A DNA stretch of 64,000 nucleotides, taken from Salvator merianae (lineage: Eukaryota > Chordata > Lepidosauria > Squamata > Teiidae). The notes under the pieces were generated by a model. It did not search any database. It was not told the origin of the DNA and saw nothing but the letters and a program-made list of their open reading frames with translations. Location of the stretch: contig QVOM02000034.1 in the NCBI GenBank assembly GCA_003586115.2, forward strand, positions 125,957,936 through 126,021,935, read 5' to 3'. Below are positions 24,217-36,300 of the stretch, piece by piece (position 1 is the first letter of the stretch; the number at the start of each line of letters is the position of its first letter). The position numbers and the translations under genes were made by a program.

Positions 24217-25499
24217 CACAGTTCATTCCTCCTTTCTCTCTCTGGTAGGGTCCTTCTTCATTCTTGGATTTCTAAACTTACTTGCCTCTTAAATATAACT
24301 ATTTTTGCCTTCCTTTTTGAAATGTATTCCTTTCTTTATTTAGCTTATTTTAAAGAACTTGCTTCTTCCTTCCAAATGTTTGACACAATTGGAAGTAAAG
24401 TTGATAGTGACATGGAACCTTGCATGAGAGGAGCCCATGGTTGTTTCCACATGGTACATGTTATCTTGTGCTACGCTGGGCCAATCCTATGTTGGGTCAA
24501 ATTATCCAGTACAATATGTAGCAGGCAACTGACAGATCACACCAAGGGCTGTCCACCTTGCAGGTGACCTATCCCAGAGGCAGGGAACAAACATTCTCAG
24601 TCTCTGTAGTTGCTGGCCAGCTCTGCTTTAGCTGAGCACTGAGAAGCAGTCCACTTCCTGAACTGCTTCAGGGTACTCAGCGAAATGGTTCCAGGTTTCC
24701 CAGTCCTGGTTTATCAGATCAGTCACTCATGTAACACTGGTCTGGTATAGCACCCTGGAAAGTTGGGTGATCCACTTACAAATGGTCCATGTTTGGAGTG
24801 GGATATGGTTCTGTTTTCACACCATAGCCTGCTACAATGCCTTGTCTAATGCAGATGTAGAGTTCTACTAGAAGACATAGCCTCTTCATCAACCTGTCCA
24901 CAATGTGGTCAAGGCATTTTAGGGGTCTACTGGGTCTGGCTATTGGCCCAGGATGAACATAGCCCATGAGACCAGCACCAGTCAGACTGTGCCTCAAGAT
25001 TTCAGCAGCTGTGAATAAAACATAGGAGTTCTACACTTGTCCAGAAGATTAGAGCCCTGATTTTGTAGTGGCATAAGACATGTCTCCATACAACTCCAGA
25101 CCACTGCATGCACTGTGTCAGCATTCTATCTCCATTTTTTTGGTGAAAAAAGACACTAATCAGAGAGTATGTCATCCACCTGAGGCATGTGGAGGTGAGG
25201 GAATGAAATAGTGACCACCTCAGCTGTGGTTTCTTTGGACACTCTTGCATGGTGTTAGCGGATACGTGGAACTAATTAGTGGTGCAGTGTGGAAGGCACT
25301 CCCCCAAAGTCACCTGTTTCCACCCCAGCCAGGGAGCATCGACCATAGATTCCTTGGAGGCAGCAGACTGGTTAGTATTGCCCTCTACCTGTGCTATCAA
25401 ACAGTCTCCCTCTCCAAAGACTCTTTGTAAGGGCTGGGAAATGGACCACTAATAATTCTTTGTTTCTCCACTTGTGATGAGGAAAGTTGATTAGGTCAT
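23408..25499. other. Anonymous stretch with simple repeats
   Basis: A 36-bp unit beginning TTGTTGCACCATTT is repeated twice with a few differences (24020 and 24056), and an ATC/CAT microsatellite lies at 24180-24214. No gene was recognised; the remaining open frames are short and without motifs. Confidence 0.5.
24180..24214. repeat. (ATC)n microsatellite
   Basis: About eleven uninterrupted ATC units. The corresponding isoleucine run in one frame is an artefact of the repeat. Confidence 0.95.
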
Positions 25500-26178
25500 C
25501 TGGATCATCTGGGAAAGTTGCTTAGGTCATCTGATTTTGAGTGTGTTCTCAAGTGGAGGAAAGCTGCTCTCCTGAGACCAGGAACTTGGAAAAGAAATTT
25601 GGAGGAAGAACTACTTGGCTCTGGTAAGTTTGTGGAGTGGATACTCTGGGTTTCGCAGAGGGTGTTGGGCACTAGCTGTGTCTGGGGTGGACATTTATTT
25701 TTTTTCCTGAATTAGCCTGAGTACATAGTCCGAGGGAGGAGAGGCTTACTGTTGTTGGTGACCTAGAGAAGCTAACAAAGGGGATTAACAGAAACAGAAA
25801 ACAGGAAAAATCAGTTCAGGTCAGTGTTGCTCACCAAGAGGAGCTAACGAAGGGGATTAGCAGAAAAACAGGAAGAAGTGGCCTGCGCGCCGATACTGTA
25901 ATAAAACTATAAAATACTAATTTAGATTTTTTTCCCAAAAAGTATCAAGTAAGAGAACTTAAATTGTAAGGAAAAGTAAAAATAAGCTAATACAACTAAA
26001 TAATTTAAATAAGTAGCCACTTTTTTGTTTAATTTAATAAAGTAAAATAATTCAAATAGTAGCTTATCCTAAAGTGACAATTTAAATAATTCAACGAAAA
26101 AAGGAAGGTAATTGAAATAGTAACTGAAACGAAAATAATTTATTTTTAAATAAAACAATTTAAAATAATTTAAGAGAA

Positions 26179-27087
26179 ATGAAGGTAGATAGCCAGCAGG
26201 AGAAGGGGGGCTTTCCAGTATATTGCATTGAGTGTCATATGTATGATTATCTGCCCACTGGGCAGAAGTCGTGGGTGTGTGCTCGGTGTAATTTGCTCCT
26301 GGCTCTAAGGGAAAGGGTTTCTTCCCTTGAAGCCAAGGTAGCAGACCTGGAGAAGCAGAGAGAGAGTGATAGGCATGAGAATGAGGCCTCCAAGGATACA
26401 ATAGGAGCATCCCACTCCACTGTGTGCAGCCCTTCAGCTGCCTTGGAGAGTGGAGGTCTCAGACGGGGAGGACATCAGGCTGAGGAAGAGGGACAGGCTC
26501 CCTTAGTTGGGACCTCTTCCTTAGAGGATGTGCCTGTATCCTTTTGCACTGAGGATACTCCTCCATGGATGGTGGGAGGGGGGCTTCTTGTAGTGGGTGA
26601 TTCAATTATTAGAAATATAGAGAGATGGGTTTGTGATGGCCGTGTAGACTGCATGGTGAGTTGCCTGCCGGGTGCAAAGGTTGCGGACATCACGCGGCAT
26701 CTAGATAGGTTGGTAGACAGTGCTAGGGAGGAGCCAGTGGTCATGGTACATGTCGGTACCCATGATTTTGGGAAGGCTAAGCAGGGGGTCCTGGAAGCCA
26801 AATTTAGGCTATTAGGTAGAAGATTGAAATCCAGGACCTCTAAGGTTGCATTCTCAGAAATGCTACCTGTTCCACGTGCACGGTCAGCTAGAAAGGCAGA
26901 GCTCAGGAGCCTCAATGCGTGGCTGAGGCAGTGGTGTTGAGAGGAAGGGTTTAGATTTGTCAGGAACTGGGGAACATTTCGGGACAAGCCAAACCTGTAC
27001 AAAAGGGACAGGTTGCACTTGAACCAAGATGGAACCAGACTGCTGGCGTTTAATATTAAAAAGGTCACAGAGCAGCTTTTAAACTAA
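26179..27087 (+). pseudogene. CR1 ORF1: zinc-finger, coiled-coil, SGNH-esterase protein, with premature stop
   Basis: ORF1 of CR1 encodes an RNA-binding/esterase-type protein that works with ORF2p. Residues 15-37 form a Cys pair motif (CIEC then CARC), followed by a heptad-like LLALRERVSSLEAKVADLEK coiled coil (about 38-60). After a low-complexity linker, VVGDSIIRNIERW supplies the GDS nucleophile block of SGNH hydrolases, and VHVGTHDFG is block III, where the usual G-T-N-D has become G-T-H-D. A TGA at 26938 (codon 254) ends the frame. If it is read through, the same frame continues to TAA at 27085 and includes RDRLHLNQDG, the Asp-x-x-His block that completes the triad. This copy would therefore give a truncated, inactive protein of 253 residues. 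Confidence 0.9.
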
Positions 27088-27206
27088 TCCCTGGGGGAAA
27101 GGCGATAGGAGCTGGGCAGCATCCGGTTCATAAAAGTGCACAGTTTAGTGAGCAGAGTGGGAAACTAGTCAGTAGTATTCAAGTAAAAAGAGGGAAGAAG
27201 CAGTCG

Positions 27207-27956
27207 ATGATTGCACATGATCCTAAACGGCAGTACTTTCAACAGAAGAGTGCATACAAATGCCTGTATGCAAATGCCAGAAGCCTCCGGGCCAAAATTG
27301 GGGAGCTGGAATGTTTAGTGATGGATAAAAATATTGATATTATTGCCATTACTGAAACCTGGTGGACTGATGAAAACCAATGGGATACAGTGATCCCAGG
27401 TTACAAACTGTACCGGAAAGACCGGAAAGGGTGAATTGGAGGTGGTGTAGCCTTATACGTTAAGGAAGAGATAGAATCTTATGAACTGGAAATTCCAGAT
27501 AAAACAGACCCATCCGTAGAAACATTATGGGTAACAATATGAGGTCAGAAAACAAGTCTAATGTTAGGAACATGCTATCGCCCTCCCAATCAAACTCATG
27601 AAGAAGACCAGCAATTGGAAAATGAGGTCATGGAGGCATCAAAAAAGGGAAGGGCAGTTATAATGGGAGACTTCAACTACCCCCACATAGACTGGGTGAA
27701 CTCATATTCAACTCATGAGAAGGCGATAAAATTCCTAGACATGGTAAATGACTGTTCTCTTGAGCAGCTGGTTGTGGAACCAACCAGGGGAAAGGGAATC
27801 CTGGACTTGATCCTAAGTAATACACAGGATCTAGTAGAAAATGTCACTGTAACTAATCCGATAGGGAACAGTGATCACAATATGATAACCTTCATATTTA
27901 AATGCAGACGCTATGTTGTTGACACAATCGAACACGGAAACCTTAAACTTTCATAA
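27207..27956 (+). pseudogene. CR1 ORF2 endonuclease domain with two in-frame TGA codons
   Basis: The APE-type endonuclease nicks target DNA for priming. Signature segments are NARSLRAKIGELE (near the start), DIIAITETWW (catalytic Glu box), GTCYRPPNQ, VIMGDFNYPHIDW (Asp/Asn box) and GNSDHNMITF (catalytic Asp-His). The open pieces 27207-27434 and 27561-27956 are in the same frame. They are separated only by TGA codons at 27432 and about 27540, each where CR1 relatives would be expected to have Arg (CGA), consistent with CpG deamination. After 27956 a frameshift occurs before the next domain. The start at 27207 is the first Met in this frame. Confidence 0.88.
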
Positions 27957-28036
27957 AGAAAATTTCCCTAAAATGAAAAAACTACTAAAAGAAAATTGAA
28001 AGGGAAGCTTAGAAGAGTTCAATCACTCCAAAACGC

Positions 28037-28783
28037 TTGGAAACTATTAAAAACACACTAATGGAGGCTCAGTTAGAATGCATACCTAAAAGAAGGAAAG
28101 GAACTGTCAAGTGCAAGAGGACACCAGTGTGGATTACAAATGCAGTAAGGGAAGTCATTAAAAGCAAAGAAAGAACATTCAGAAAATGGAAGGCTTCTCC
28201 TAATGAGGAAAACAGGAAGAAACACAAATTCTGGCAGAACAAATGCAAGGCAGAAATTAGGAATGCTAAGAAGAACTTTGAGGAGCACATTGCTAAGAAC
28301 ATCAAGAAAAATAACAAGGAATTCTTTAAGTATATCAGAAGTAGGAATCCAACCAGAAAAGCGGTTGGACCACTAGATCATAATGAACAGAAGGGGATAA
28401 TTACAGAGGACACAGAGATTGCAGAAAGGCTAAATGATTTTTTTGCCTCTGTTTTTACTGAGGAGGATAGAGAGCATATGCCAGCAGCTCAATCAATCCT
28501 TTCAGGGAGGGAGTCAGAAGAAGTAGGTCAGATAATGGTAACCAAGGAGGAGGTTCTTGCATGTCTTGATAAACTAAATGCTAACAAATCACCAGGACCA
28601 GATGACATTCACCCGAGAGTTCTTAAAGAACTCAAATTTGAAATTGCTGAGCTTCTAGCCAAAATATATAATCTTTCCCTAAAATCAGGCTCTGTGCCTG
28701 AAGACTGGAGGGTGGCAAATGTGACACCGATCTTCAAAAATGGATCCGTGGTGATCCAGGAAATTACAGACCAGTCAGCTTAA
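28037..28783 (+). pseudogene. CR1 ORF2 linker and N-terminal reverse transcriptase
   Basis: This 248-codon frame begins in the basic linker between endonuclease and reverse transcriptase (TPVWITNAVREVIKSKERTFRKW). It then enters the reverse-transcriptase N-terminal blocks NANKSPGPDDIHPRVLKEL, LSLKSGSVPEDWRVANVTPIFK and the start of the N-Y-R-P-V-S-L block. At about 28745 a small deletion shifts the frame: the last residues read GSVVIQEITDQSA, while the adjacent frame gives GDPGNYRPVSL. It is continuous in sense with the frame starting at 28801. Confidence 0.9.
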
Positions 28784-28800
28784 CATCAGTTCCAGGTAAA

Positions 28801-29865
28801 GTGATGGAAACCATAACTAAGGATAAAATTACTAAACACATAGAAAAGCAAGCATTGCTGAAAGAAAATCAGCATGGCTTCTGCAAAGGTAAATCGTGCC
28901 TTACAAACTTGTTAGGATTCTTAGGAAGTGTTAATAAACATGTGGATAAAGGTGACCGAGTTGACATTGTCTGTCTGGACTTTCAGAAGGCTTTTGACAA
29001 AGTCCCTCATCAAAGACTCCTGAATAAACTCAGCAATCACGGAATAAGAGGACAGGTCCTGTCTTGGATTGGTAACTGGCTTAAGGACAGGAAACAGAGA
29101 GTAGGAATAAATGGTCAGTTCTCAGAATGGAAAGAGGTGAAAAGTGGGGTTCCGCAAGGTTCAGTATTAGGACCCCTGCTTTTTAATTTATTCATAAATG
29201 ATCTCGACACAGGGGTAAGTAGTGAGTTAACAAAGTTTGCTGATGACACTAAATTGTTCAGGGTAGTAAAAACTGAAAGTGATTGTAAAAAGCTCCAGAG
29301 GGATCTCCTGACATTGGGTGAGTGGGCAACGAAGTGGCAAATGCACTTCAATCTTAGCAAGTGCAAAGTGATGCACATAGAGGCAAAGAACCCCAGTTAT
29401 ACCTATAAACTGATGGGGGCCAAACTTTCTGTGACAGACCAGGAAAAGGATCTTGGTGTTCTGGTAGACAGCTCAATGAAGGTGTCAACCCAGTGTGCAG
29501 CGGTAGTGAAAAAAGCAAATTCAGTGCTAGGGGTAATAAGGAAGGGAATAGAAAACAAGTCGGCTAGTGTCATCGTGCCTCTTTACAAATCTATGGTGAG
29601 GCCACACTTGGAATATTGTGTACAATTCTGGTCACCTCACCTCAGAAAGGATATTGTGGAACTGGAGAAGGTGCAAAAAAGGGAAACCAGAATGATCAAG
29701 GGGCTGGAACACCTTCCTTACGAAATCAGGCTGCAACGTCTTGGCCTCTTCAGCCCTGAAAAGTGGCATTTAAGAGGAGACCTGATTGAAGTTTATAAAA
29801 TCATGCATGGTATGGATAAGGTGGATAAAGAGAAGTTTTTTTTTTTCTCACACACACAACACTAG
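28801..29865 (+). pseudogene. CR1 ORF2 reverse-transcriptase core
   Basis: This 354-codon open segment includes KENQHGFCKGKSCLTNLL and then VCLDFQKAFDKVPH, which holds the first catalytic Asp. Further on are SGVPQGSVLGPLLFNLFINDL and LTKFADDTKLF, the F-A-D-D pair. WQMHFNLSKCKVMHI, a DLGVLVD block and RPHLEYCVQFWSPH follow. These are diagnostic of CR1. All catalytic residues are retained. The frame is lost at a T-run (29838-29849) where the next frame takes over, so the C-terminal 70 or so residues lie in 29786-30055. Confidence 0.95.
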
Positions 29866-30055
29866 GACCAGGGGGCACTCTCTGAAGCTGATGGGTAGGA
29901 GAGTTAGGACTGACAAGGGGAAGTATTTTTTCACCCAGAGGGTCATCGGTCTGTGGAATTTATTACCAGATGAGGTGGTGACAACCATCAGCCTGGACAG
30001 CTTTAAGAAGGGATTGGACAGATTCATGGAGGTCAGGTGTATCAATGTCTACTAG
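29786..30055 (+). pseudogene. CR1 ORF2 C-terminal tail
   Basis: After the frameshift at the T-run this frame carries NTRTRGHSLKLMGRRVRTDK, then GKYFFTQRVIGLWNLLPDEVV and SLDSFKKGLDRFM, the standard end of CR1 ORF2. The same tail is recognisable at 53129-53479 in the second CR1. It is about 70 codons beyond the break and stops at TAG before the 3' UTR. Confidence 0.9.
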
Positions 30056-30261
30056 AATGGATGCCTAGGTACTGCCTCCAGGTTGGAAAGACAGGCAGGA
30101 TGTCTCTAAAACCATTTGCAGGGAGTCAAGAGCAGGTGAAGGTTTTGCCTTTATCTTCTGCTTGAGAATGCCCAGAAGCAATTGGTGGGCCACTGTGTGG
30201 AACAGAATGCTGAACTAGATGGGCCATGGCCTGATCCAGCAAGGCTCCTCTTATGTTCTTA

Positions 30262-33169
30262 CCACATGCAGCCTTAGAACTGAACTGGCTTTCAGCTTTT
30301 CCCCCAACAGGCAGTTACATAGCATGAGACACCTACTTCTGAAGTAAGAGAAGTATCAGATCCCACATTATTGGTCTGACAGTAGAGCTCAGAGGTGGGA
30401 TCTATGAGAGTTCAGAGCAATGCTGCTTTGAGCATCTGGCACTCACAAATGTCCTTTTCATACAGCCAGGAAAATTATTGTTTCTGCTTCCAGTGAGACA
30501 TGGCACTAGGAGCACCCTTCTCACTGTGCAAAGGGAAAACAGTATACATCCTGATTGCCATCTATTGGGGCTAAACAGAGCTTTCTTATATCCAAAAAAG
30601 ATTTGATCTTCATAACGGGATGACAATTGTCACTAACTTCAGGCGTGTGGTACAATGTTCAAGGATGAACCTGGGAATGCAGGACATAAGATTTTCAGGT
30701 TTTCTTTTGTATCTGAGAAATCCACACACAATGCTTCTGAGTGTGTCCTTGGTCACTGACTCCTACTGGATGGTATCTTGGTCATCCTTACGCTTACATA
30801 AAATTATTGGCCTCCCTCCCTTTAGGTACCACTAAACACTAAAATAGTATTACCAGTTGCTCACCGCTAAATTAATGCTAATGAAATTAGTAGTTCAATT
30901 GCTAATTCATTGGCTGAAGACTTAGATGTGTGTGTTTCTGGTGAACCACAGCCACCTTAAATCGTGACTGACTTGTTCATTGCCTTCTTTCTGAGCATAC
31001 TTTCACTAACAGCATGGTCCAGATGGCCATAGTCTTGCAGTGAATGTGTGGAGTGTTAACAAAACATTTGGAGAGTTCTATATTGCAAGGTTTCCTGTGC
31101 CTTGTGTAAGAAGGAATTCTGTACCCTTCCAAAGCTTCCTAGTGGCAAGTAACCTCCAATAGTAAATCAAAAGATCCCATAGCAAGCAGTGAGAGAATCT
31201 TATTTAATTTTTATTTTGCCTTTAAAAGTGCCCACTGCTTGTAATTACATGAAGTATGAAAGTATTTTTCACTTCTCTTTTATAGTTTTAATTCTTAAAA
31301 TGTTGCTTGTGTATTTTAAGCACTGCAATAAATCATGTTCCCTATATATGACTTGCAGGTAAGCTGCTTTTTTCAGCTTATTTGTTTGTTTATCTGCTAA
31401 AAATATCTGAGGTTGACAGAGTATTAGCGTCATTTATTATTGTCCAACTAACTAGGAGAATGGGAAATGATAAAAAAGGAAAGAAATTGAAGGTGTCCTA
31501 AAATGGAAAAGCAAAACCATAATGTTCCTCCAAATATTCATCAGAATACATTAGTCATAAATCCTAATCAACTTTGTGTCACTTTCTGTTGAGTAGGAAT
31601 TCAACTTCTTTCCCATTTGCAGCATTTAGCATAAGAAACTAAATGCAAAGATGAGGACATCCTACTAAAATCTTCCAATCCTGGCAACATCCTCTATACT
31701 ACAACACCCTAGCTGCATCTTGCAGTGTATGGTGACAACAGCAGTAGGTGCAAGGGGCGCAGAAGTGGGCTTTTGATTCCTTGGAAGAGTAGGGGTGGTG
31801 GTTTTTAAAAGTAGAAACTACCATTCTGTTGATGGACATCCCAGGCAGTTCACAGTACTACAAAACAGCTGGAGTTTTAATAATATTATGAAAGAAACAG
31901 GAGGTCAGTCTAAAGCAGATGAAGGTAGGCACCCATGATGTCTGCAATGAGAAACTACACTACCAGACATGGCTGTTGGAAGTTTCCTTCTGAGGTCCAG
32001 GCAATATTTGCACTGCATGGGAGGAAGTGTTACAACCGTTGAGCTTATTCTTTATGTGGAAGTGTGCTATTTCCATATTGTTCCCTCTCCAACTGTCAAG
32101 ACTGACAGTGGTCTTCAGTCTTCACAGCCTGGATGGCATTATCAAACAAAAGAAATAGCTCCATAGGCTACTTCCTGTATTCACCAACATGGGCACCACC
32201 AAGGAGACTAAGGAGACTGGTAAATCCTGTTGAGTGGTGGCAGCAGTGACAGCAGAGCTATCCTTTCACGCAGCAAGCAGCAGAAGAGCTCTGCAGAGGT
32301 CATTCTACCTCACTGCTATTTGAATGCAGTGCATATGTTGGCATGATGGAGAAAGAGGATGCTACACTCTTTCTATCCATTGACTATGTTATAAAGTGAC
32401 AGTATTGTGGGGACACTGTGCTTTCATAGTGCATTCAAAGCACCTTAACAGCATCATGAGGATTCAGCCACAAACAGCAAAAATTTACAAATTATGAACA
32501 GCCTGTTCAGTAAATTAATCCTAACTCCAGTGCACTACATTGTACTGAAGAAATGTTTGGTCTTGAATCTGGGACCTTCTGCACAAAACAGACAATCTGC
32601 CCTTGAGCTATGACACTTTTAATTTCTTAGTAACACCCTCAAGACACTAAAACTTCCTCACAGAAAGTCAACTTTGCTGTTTTTTCAAAAAGCCTGTTTT
32701 GTTTTGTTTTGTTTTGTTTTAAGGTAAATCCCAAACATATATAAAAGTTTTATTTTTCCAGTGTAGCTGCTTCATTGATTTATAACTGGGCAGGTTGTAT
32801 TTCTTTATTGTCAAGAATAAGTAGCATCACGAAAACAGTATACAATATTTTAATAAGTGCATAAACCTAGTGATTTTTTAAAGAAAATCCTAGATGCTTG
32901 CTTAAGAATGAAAGATTCAGCATTAGGAATTGAGGTCTCTGTATGTAAAGATTTCAATAAATCATGAAGGCTATAGCCATTTAAAAAAAAAAAAAAAAAA
33001 AGACCAAAGTAGTCTTTCATAAAATTATAAACAAGAAACACCCAAACTGTTTGCAAATAAAGGCAAACATTTTTAGAGTCTCCTTCATGGCATAGAAAAT
33101 TGTACATATCTGAGGGTATGTTCCTTTAAAAATCATGGGGCAGTTAACATTTATGATACAAGGATATAA
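30262..33169. other. Anonymous non-coding stretch
   Basis: No gene or known repeat was recognised. A (GTTTT)n tract lies at 32696-32720 and an A-run at 32981-33001. Confidence 0.5.
32696..32720. repeat. (GTTTT)n microsatellite
   Basis: Five perfect GTTTT units. Confidence 0.95.
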
Positions 33170-33315
33170 GAAAAGATCCAATGGGTTGGACCTGTGGCTT
33201 ATCTAGTCCAGCTTCTGTTCTCACAGCGGCCAACCAGGAGAACAGGGAAACCCACCAGAAGAATGTGAGCACATAGCTTGCTCTGCTTGCAGTCTCCCAA
33301 TGACCAGCTTTTAGA
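33170..33315 (-). mobile_element. CR1 3'-end fragment
   Basis: The phrases CCAATGGGTTGGACCTGTGG, CTTATCTAGTCCAGC and TTCTCACAGCGGCCAACCAG are the reverse complement of a CR1 3' terminus, as found in many sauropsid genomes. The fragment is short and strongly diverged from the two large CR1 copies in this window, so it is an old insertion. Confidence 0.6.
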
Positions 33316-36300
33316 GCCATTTCTGTGATGATTTGTTTGAACTATATCCAAAGTTGCACTGCTCATTGTCTTGCATGACTTTGGGATGACAATTTCATTT
33401 GAGGATTATTAATCAAAAGTAAGGATTCCTTAGCTGTGCCTTGACAAGAAGTCATATGCCTTCAAATTAATAATTGCAGTATGAACTAAATTACCAAAGA
33501 CATTATTAATACTAACTCAGCTACTTTTTATCCAATACGTTATTCAAAAAAAGTCTCTAAATGATAACCCAATCTAAATTATTTGATTTTTTGCAGGCAG
33601 CTTGGATACATAATTAAAAAAAAAAAAAAGATGAATAACTGGATAGTCAATATTTTATTGCTTTGTTAGTAAGGGGTAAAGCAATGGCAGAATAATGATG
33701 GAAGAAAGGGCAATTTGTTAAGGATAGTATTCCACATTATGAATATTTTCAGGTAACAGTGGATTCAAGATATATTGCGATACAGGTTTAGTCATCAACC
33801 ATATGGGCATCTAATAGGTCTTCATTAGTGGCAAGAGGGCGGAGCGGGCAAGCGTTTCTATCTCTGAGCCATCCTAACCCCTTACCAAAGCACTCTTAAT
33901 TAAACCTGTTGAAAGTACTTTAAGGCCATTTTGGGCAGAGTTATTCTTCTCCACTTCCCATCTGGATGCACAGACACTCAAACAATCAACTCCAGCACTG
34001 AAATCACAGCATTAATCATTGCTAGGGACTCTAAACTGAATGCACAATCCTTCTGGTCCTCCTGTGTCAGTCTAAGTGCAGTCCTTGCTGCTGCTCAGGT
34101 TACAGTTCCACACACAACAGTGTTCGTCTTACAAGCAGGAGGCTTCAGCCCTGTGGCTGACCCTCAGTTGTCCCCACATCAGATTACAAGCCTTCTGCTC
34201 AGAGGCAGGAGGCCATGTGTATGAAGCCTTATGACAACTTGAACCACTTCCTCCATTTCCTCTATTCAACCCCATGGAATTCTCTGAAAGGTAGATCCTG
34301 CTTTATAAGAATACATGTTAGGATTGAGAACATTACAGGCAAATCACTTTACTGCCAATCTGCCTGACAGTCATGCATTACATGCAGAAAATTCATGTAC
34401 ATTTTTCATGTACAAAATGAACAGTTTTCAGGGAATGGGATAAAGCAGGTAAGCGCATGCTTTTAATTAGGATTAGAAGGTCAGATAATTCCAGTGAACT
34501 CAAAATCTAAAGCAGAATTCTGACAAATGATCACTGAATTGGAGCAAACACAGAGATTCACGATAAATTATAAATCATCATCCTCTTCTACTTATGAGTG
34601 TCATTATCTTTTGTTGTTTTTGTTTATCTCTTTATCATTATTGTGCTATGTAATTTCTTCTTATGTTTTGTAAAGTGCTTTGAGTTCTTTAAGAAATGCT
34701 ATTTGAAAATTAATGATATTAGTAATTTTGTTTACTGATAACATTAAAAATCAATTCAAGCCTTCACTCCCTTTTAACCCTATATGTGATCATGTTCTGC
34801 AGAAAATATTTTTTGAGTTTTGTTTTGACTCAAATCAAACCACAAAACCCATTGAAGCCTTCCAAGTTGCTACCTTAGAACATCCAGTTATTTCATCAAA
34901 GCACCTGAACTATTTTGAATATTCAGGCTGTGAAAACTGAAAGGGTACTGTTTCAATTTTCCTGTTCCCTATATGGGGTCATAGAGTGACCAAACAGAGG
35001 TGAATAGCTGTCATATACCACCCCAATGCTGATACTGCCTTGAAAATAAATTGTCTACTAAACCTTTTTGGCTACAAAACAGAGACTGAGGAACACATCA
35101 TCTGTATTGAGGACTGACCTACCTGGAGGCACATTTGCATGGATGCAGCATTGGATCAGGATACAGTGGAAAAATGGTTCAATTTCCTAATCCAATGGGA
35201 CACTCATTTAAAGTCTCTGAAGCATTCCATGGCGGAAGACCATTCCAGTGCTGGCATGTGAATGGCAGTGAGTGCCTGGATTAGTTTGCCAGGTATGAGG
35301 AGACAGCAGCATTTCACCAGCTAAACTGACCCAACTGGGCAACATCAAAGGCTGTGAACTCTTGTTCCCAGTTGGACCAGGATCACACCTTTGATTTTGG
35401 GCTGGATCTCTTGATCTGGCACAAGAACTGAACTGATGGCCTGGGATAACACACTGTGTTCAGATGTTGCCTTTGTTTTAGTGGCTTCAGGCCTTCTTGT
35501 GGGCTTCAGGAAAGACCTTGGTGGATACCTAGAGCAATCGTATGTGAGTCCCAGTATTATTATGGTACAGAAAACAATGTTTATCACCACAATGGATCTC
35601 AGGCTCTGGAAAACTGATAGCTGCTCAGTTTTAGTTATATGTGGTAACTGAATTCCAGTTTGTAGGAATTTATATACCTTTTTAAAAATGGAATAAAAAC
35701 ATTCCTGCAAGTTCTCATACAATTCAAACATACATGGTTATTTATCTGTTTATATTTGAATATTCTTAGAATTTGTGGATATGCATATATATGGAACCAG
35801 AAAAAAGATCTAGCTCAGTGACAGAACATAGTGCAGAATGGAGGTTTATATATACAGTTCCTAATTCTTTATACATTTTGTATTATGTTGAGACATGTAA
35901 GTTGATAACTTTGTTAATATCCCAGCCAATGCAAATCAAACATTACCAATTATCTATAAACAAATATTAATCACACACTATACCTTGGCATTATCTATAT
36001 CATCCTCCATTTTGGGGTGAGTACTATGAGAACTGCTATTGGGAGACTGAGACGCAGCCTCTCATCTGACATTTTGCAGTGGTCTGCCACCTGCAGTGGA
36101 GGAAACTCCTCCAGAATCAAGTGCAGGGGCTAAATGTGTGCTGCAGTTCCAGGTTCCCGGGCAAAATATGGGTAGCATTTCAGTCCTCAAGTAACCTCCT
36201 CTCTCTAATGCATTGATATTCATAAAGGTGACTTACCCAACACAATGCCCTCAGTGTACATTTGTGCTTTCATGAAAGAGTGTGTTTTGGGGGGAGTAGG

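Larger units (their letters stand above)
25500..30261 (+). mobile_element. Near-full-length CR1 LINE, about 4.8 kb
   Basis: The element has a 5' leader (from about 25500, boundary uncertain), ORF1 (26179-27087 with a premature stop), ORF2 (27207 to about 30055, broken), and the characteristic 3' end GCCTGATCCAGCAAGGCTCC followed by TTATGTTCTTA at 30251-30261. CR1 inserts without regular TSDs and without a poly-A tail, as seen here. The leader contains an imperfectly doubled unit with GAAGCTAACAAAGGGGATTA and GAGCTAACGAAGGGGATTAG. Most of the damage is TGA codons in place of likely CGA plus small indels, so the copy is dead but moderately young. Confidence 0.93.

Noticed and set aside
35040..35260. 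Weak resemblance to a LINE C-terminal region (EEHIICIED, WRHICMDAAL)
   Set aside because: Only a few residues fit, and there is a stop inside; no catalytic block is near.
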